Positions 5,581 through 6,125 of a stretch of DNA of 6,125 nucleotides are shown here, one piece after another. The translations under genes and the position numbers were made by a program. Position 1 is the stretch's first letter, and each line of letters opens with the position of its first letter. Location: the NCBI GenBank assembly GCA_023259575.1, contig JALRHN010000124.1, positions 1 through 6,125 on the forward strand, in the 5' to 3' direction. Below the pieces are notes generated by a model that did not search any database, was not told the DNA's origin, and worked only from the letters and a program-made list of their open reading frames with translations. The stretch comes from Candidatus Kapaibacterium sp. (GTDB taxonomy: Bacteria; Bacteroidota; Ignavibacteria; Kapaibacteriales; UBA961).

Positions 5581-6125
5581 ATGATTCAATCACTTCTTTG
5601 TTACTGTGTATTACTTTTTCTAAGTATTCAGATTGCACATGCACAGCCTAAATTAGAAATTATTGGCGGAAATACGTATGACTGGGGTTTTGTAAAAACT
5701 AAAGACTCTCCATTAAAAGCAAAAATTAAATTAAAGAATACTGGTAATCAGTTACTACAAATATGGGATGTAAAACCTGGATGTGGTTGCACAACAGCTC
5801 CATTAGACAAAAAGAAGCTTAAACCAGGTGAAACAGGAACTATGGCTGTATCTTTGAATCTTGGAACAGCTGGTGGTGAAATACATAAATCGATAACAAT
5901 AAACAGTAATGATGCTACAGTTCCAATTAAAGTATTGGCTTTAAAAGCTAATGTCATACAACCAATTCAACTATTGCCACAACAGTATATTGCTTTTGGC
6001 GATATTATGAAAGGATATGAATGTAAAGGGTCTATAACTGTTAAGAATACTTCCCCAAAAGATATTATACTTTCTTCTTTTTCTACTTCAGAGGGAATGA
6101 GTATAAATATGAATAAGAATGTGAC
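5581..6125 (+). CDS. DUF1573 exported protein, 5' part (runs off the window)
   Basis: From the ATG at 5581 the frame stays open for 181 codons to the window edge. It begins with a signal peptide (hydrophobic about 4-18, cleavage probably after AHA, Ala21, before QPKLEI). A DUF1573 domain follows: YDWGFVKTKDSPLKAKIKLKNTGNQLLQI (33-61), then the hallmark PGCGCTTAP (66-74, Cys68 and Cys70) and LKPGETGTM. A second Ig-like unit of similar plan starts near residue 126 (IQLLPQQYIAFGDIMKG, then ITVKNTSPKDIIL). DUF1573 domains are Ig-like (ASH/Hydin-like) modules common in Bacteroidota exported proteins; their function is not established, though the paired cysteines are strongly conserved. The 66-base gap from the upstream barrel gene has no strong promoter or terminator, so an operon is possible. 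No Shine-Dalgarno sequence is seen. Confidence 0.9.
   Translation, partial: MIQSLLCYCVLLFLSIQIAHAQPKLEIIGGNTYDWGFVKTKDSPLKAKIKLKNTGNQLLQIWDVKPGCGCTTAPLDKKKLKPGETGTMAVSLNLGTAGGEIHKSITINSNDATVPIKVLALKANVIQPIQLLPQQYIAFGDIMKGYECKGSITVKNTSPKDIILSSFSTSEGMSINMNKNV

Noticed and set aside
5748..5957. Minus-strand reading frame opposite the DUF1573 gene
   Set aside because: It is antisense to the DUF1573 domain including its GCGCT motif; a shadow of the real coding frame.

Overview
The window is AT-rich, densely packed DNA from what looks like a member of the Bacteroidota/Chlorobiota group (Kapabacteria- or Ignavibacteria-like lineages are plausible). Four things point that way. There is a DUF1573 exported protein with the GCGCT motif. 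There is a stand-alone STAS protein of the type common in this phylum. Most starts lack a Shine-Dalgarno sequence. Several intergenic regions carry TAnnTTTG-like (-7) boxes instead of a TATAAT box. The assignment is inference from protein and promoter style, not from a marker gene.

Layout, left to right. The last 46 codons of an unidentified + strand protein (ends at 143) converge on radA (162-1520, -), a DNA recombination/repair ATPase. A 163-base intergenic region leads to a DUF2461 protein (1684-2382, +), whose stop codon directly abuts that of a STAS anti-sigma-factor-antagonist-like protein (2383-2751, -). A 98-base divergent region separates the STAS gene from a glycosyltransferase family 9 (heptosyltransferase-type) gene (2850-3884, +), whose last codons form a perfect 11-bp hairpin. 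That gene converges on a small exported beta-barrel-like protein (3904-4593, -). This one is divergent from a second exported, probably outer-membrane protein (4738-5514, +), followed on the same strand by the 5' part of a DUF1573 protein (5581 to beyond the window end).

The genes do not form one pathway. The right half (GT9, two barrel-like proteins, DUF1573) has a cell-envelope theme. The left half (radA, DUF2461, STAS) is housekeeping and regulation. Strand switches are frequent, so most genes are probably single transcription units; only the second barrel protein and DUF1573 could share a transcript.

The most interesting DNA-level signal is the region between the two barrel-like genes. 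A perfect 18-bp inverted repeat (4638-4655 / 4721-4738) carries the same TATTTTTG box in each arm, each facing outward toward its own gene. The right arm ends on the A of the start codon at 4738, implying a leaderless or nearly leaderless message. I see no CRISPR array, tRNA, rRNA, transposase gene, phage gene or recognisable defence system, and no intergenic stretch longer than about 165 bases.
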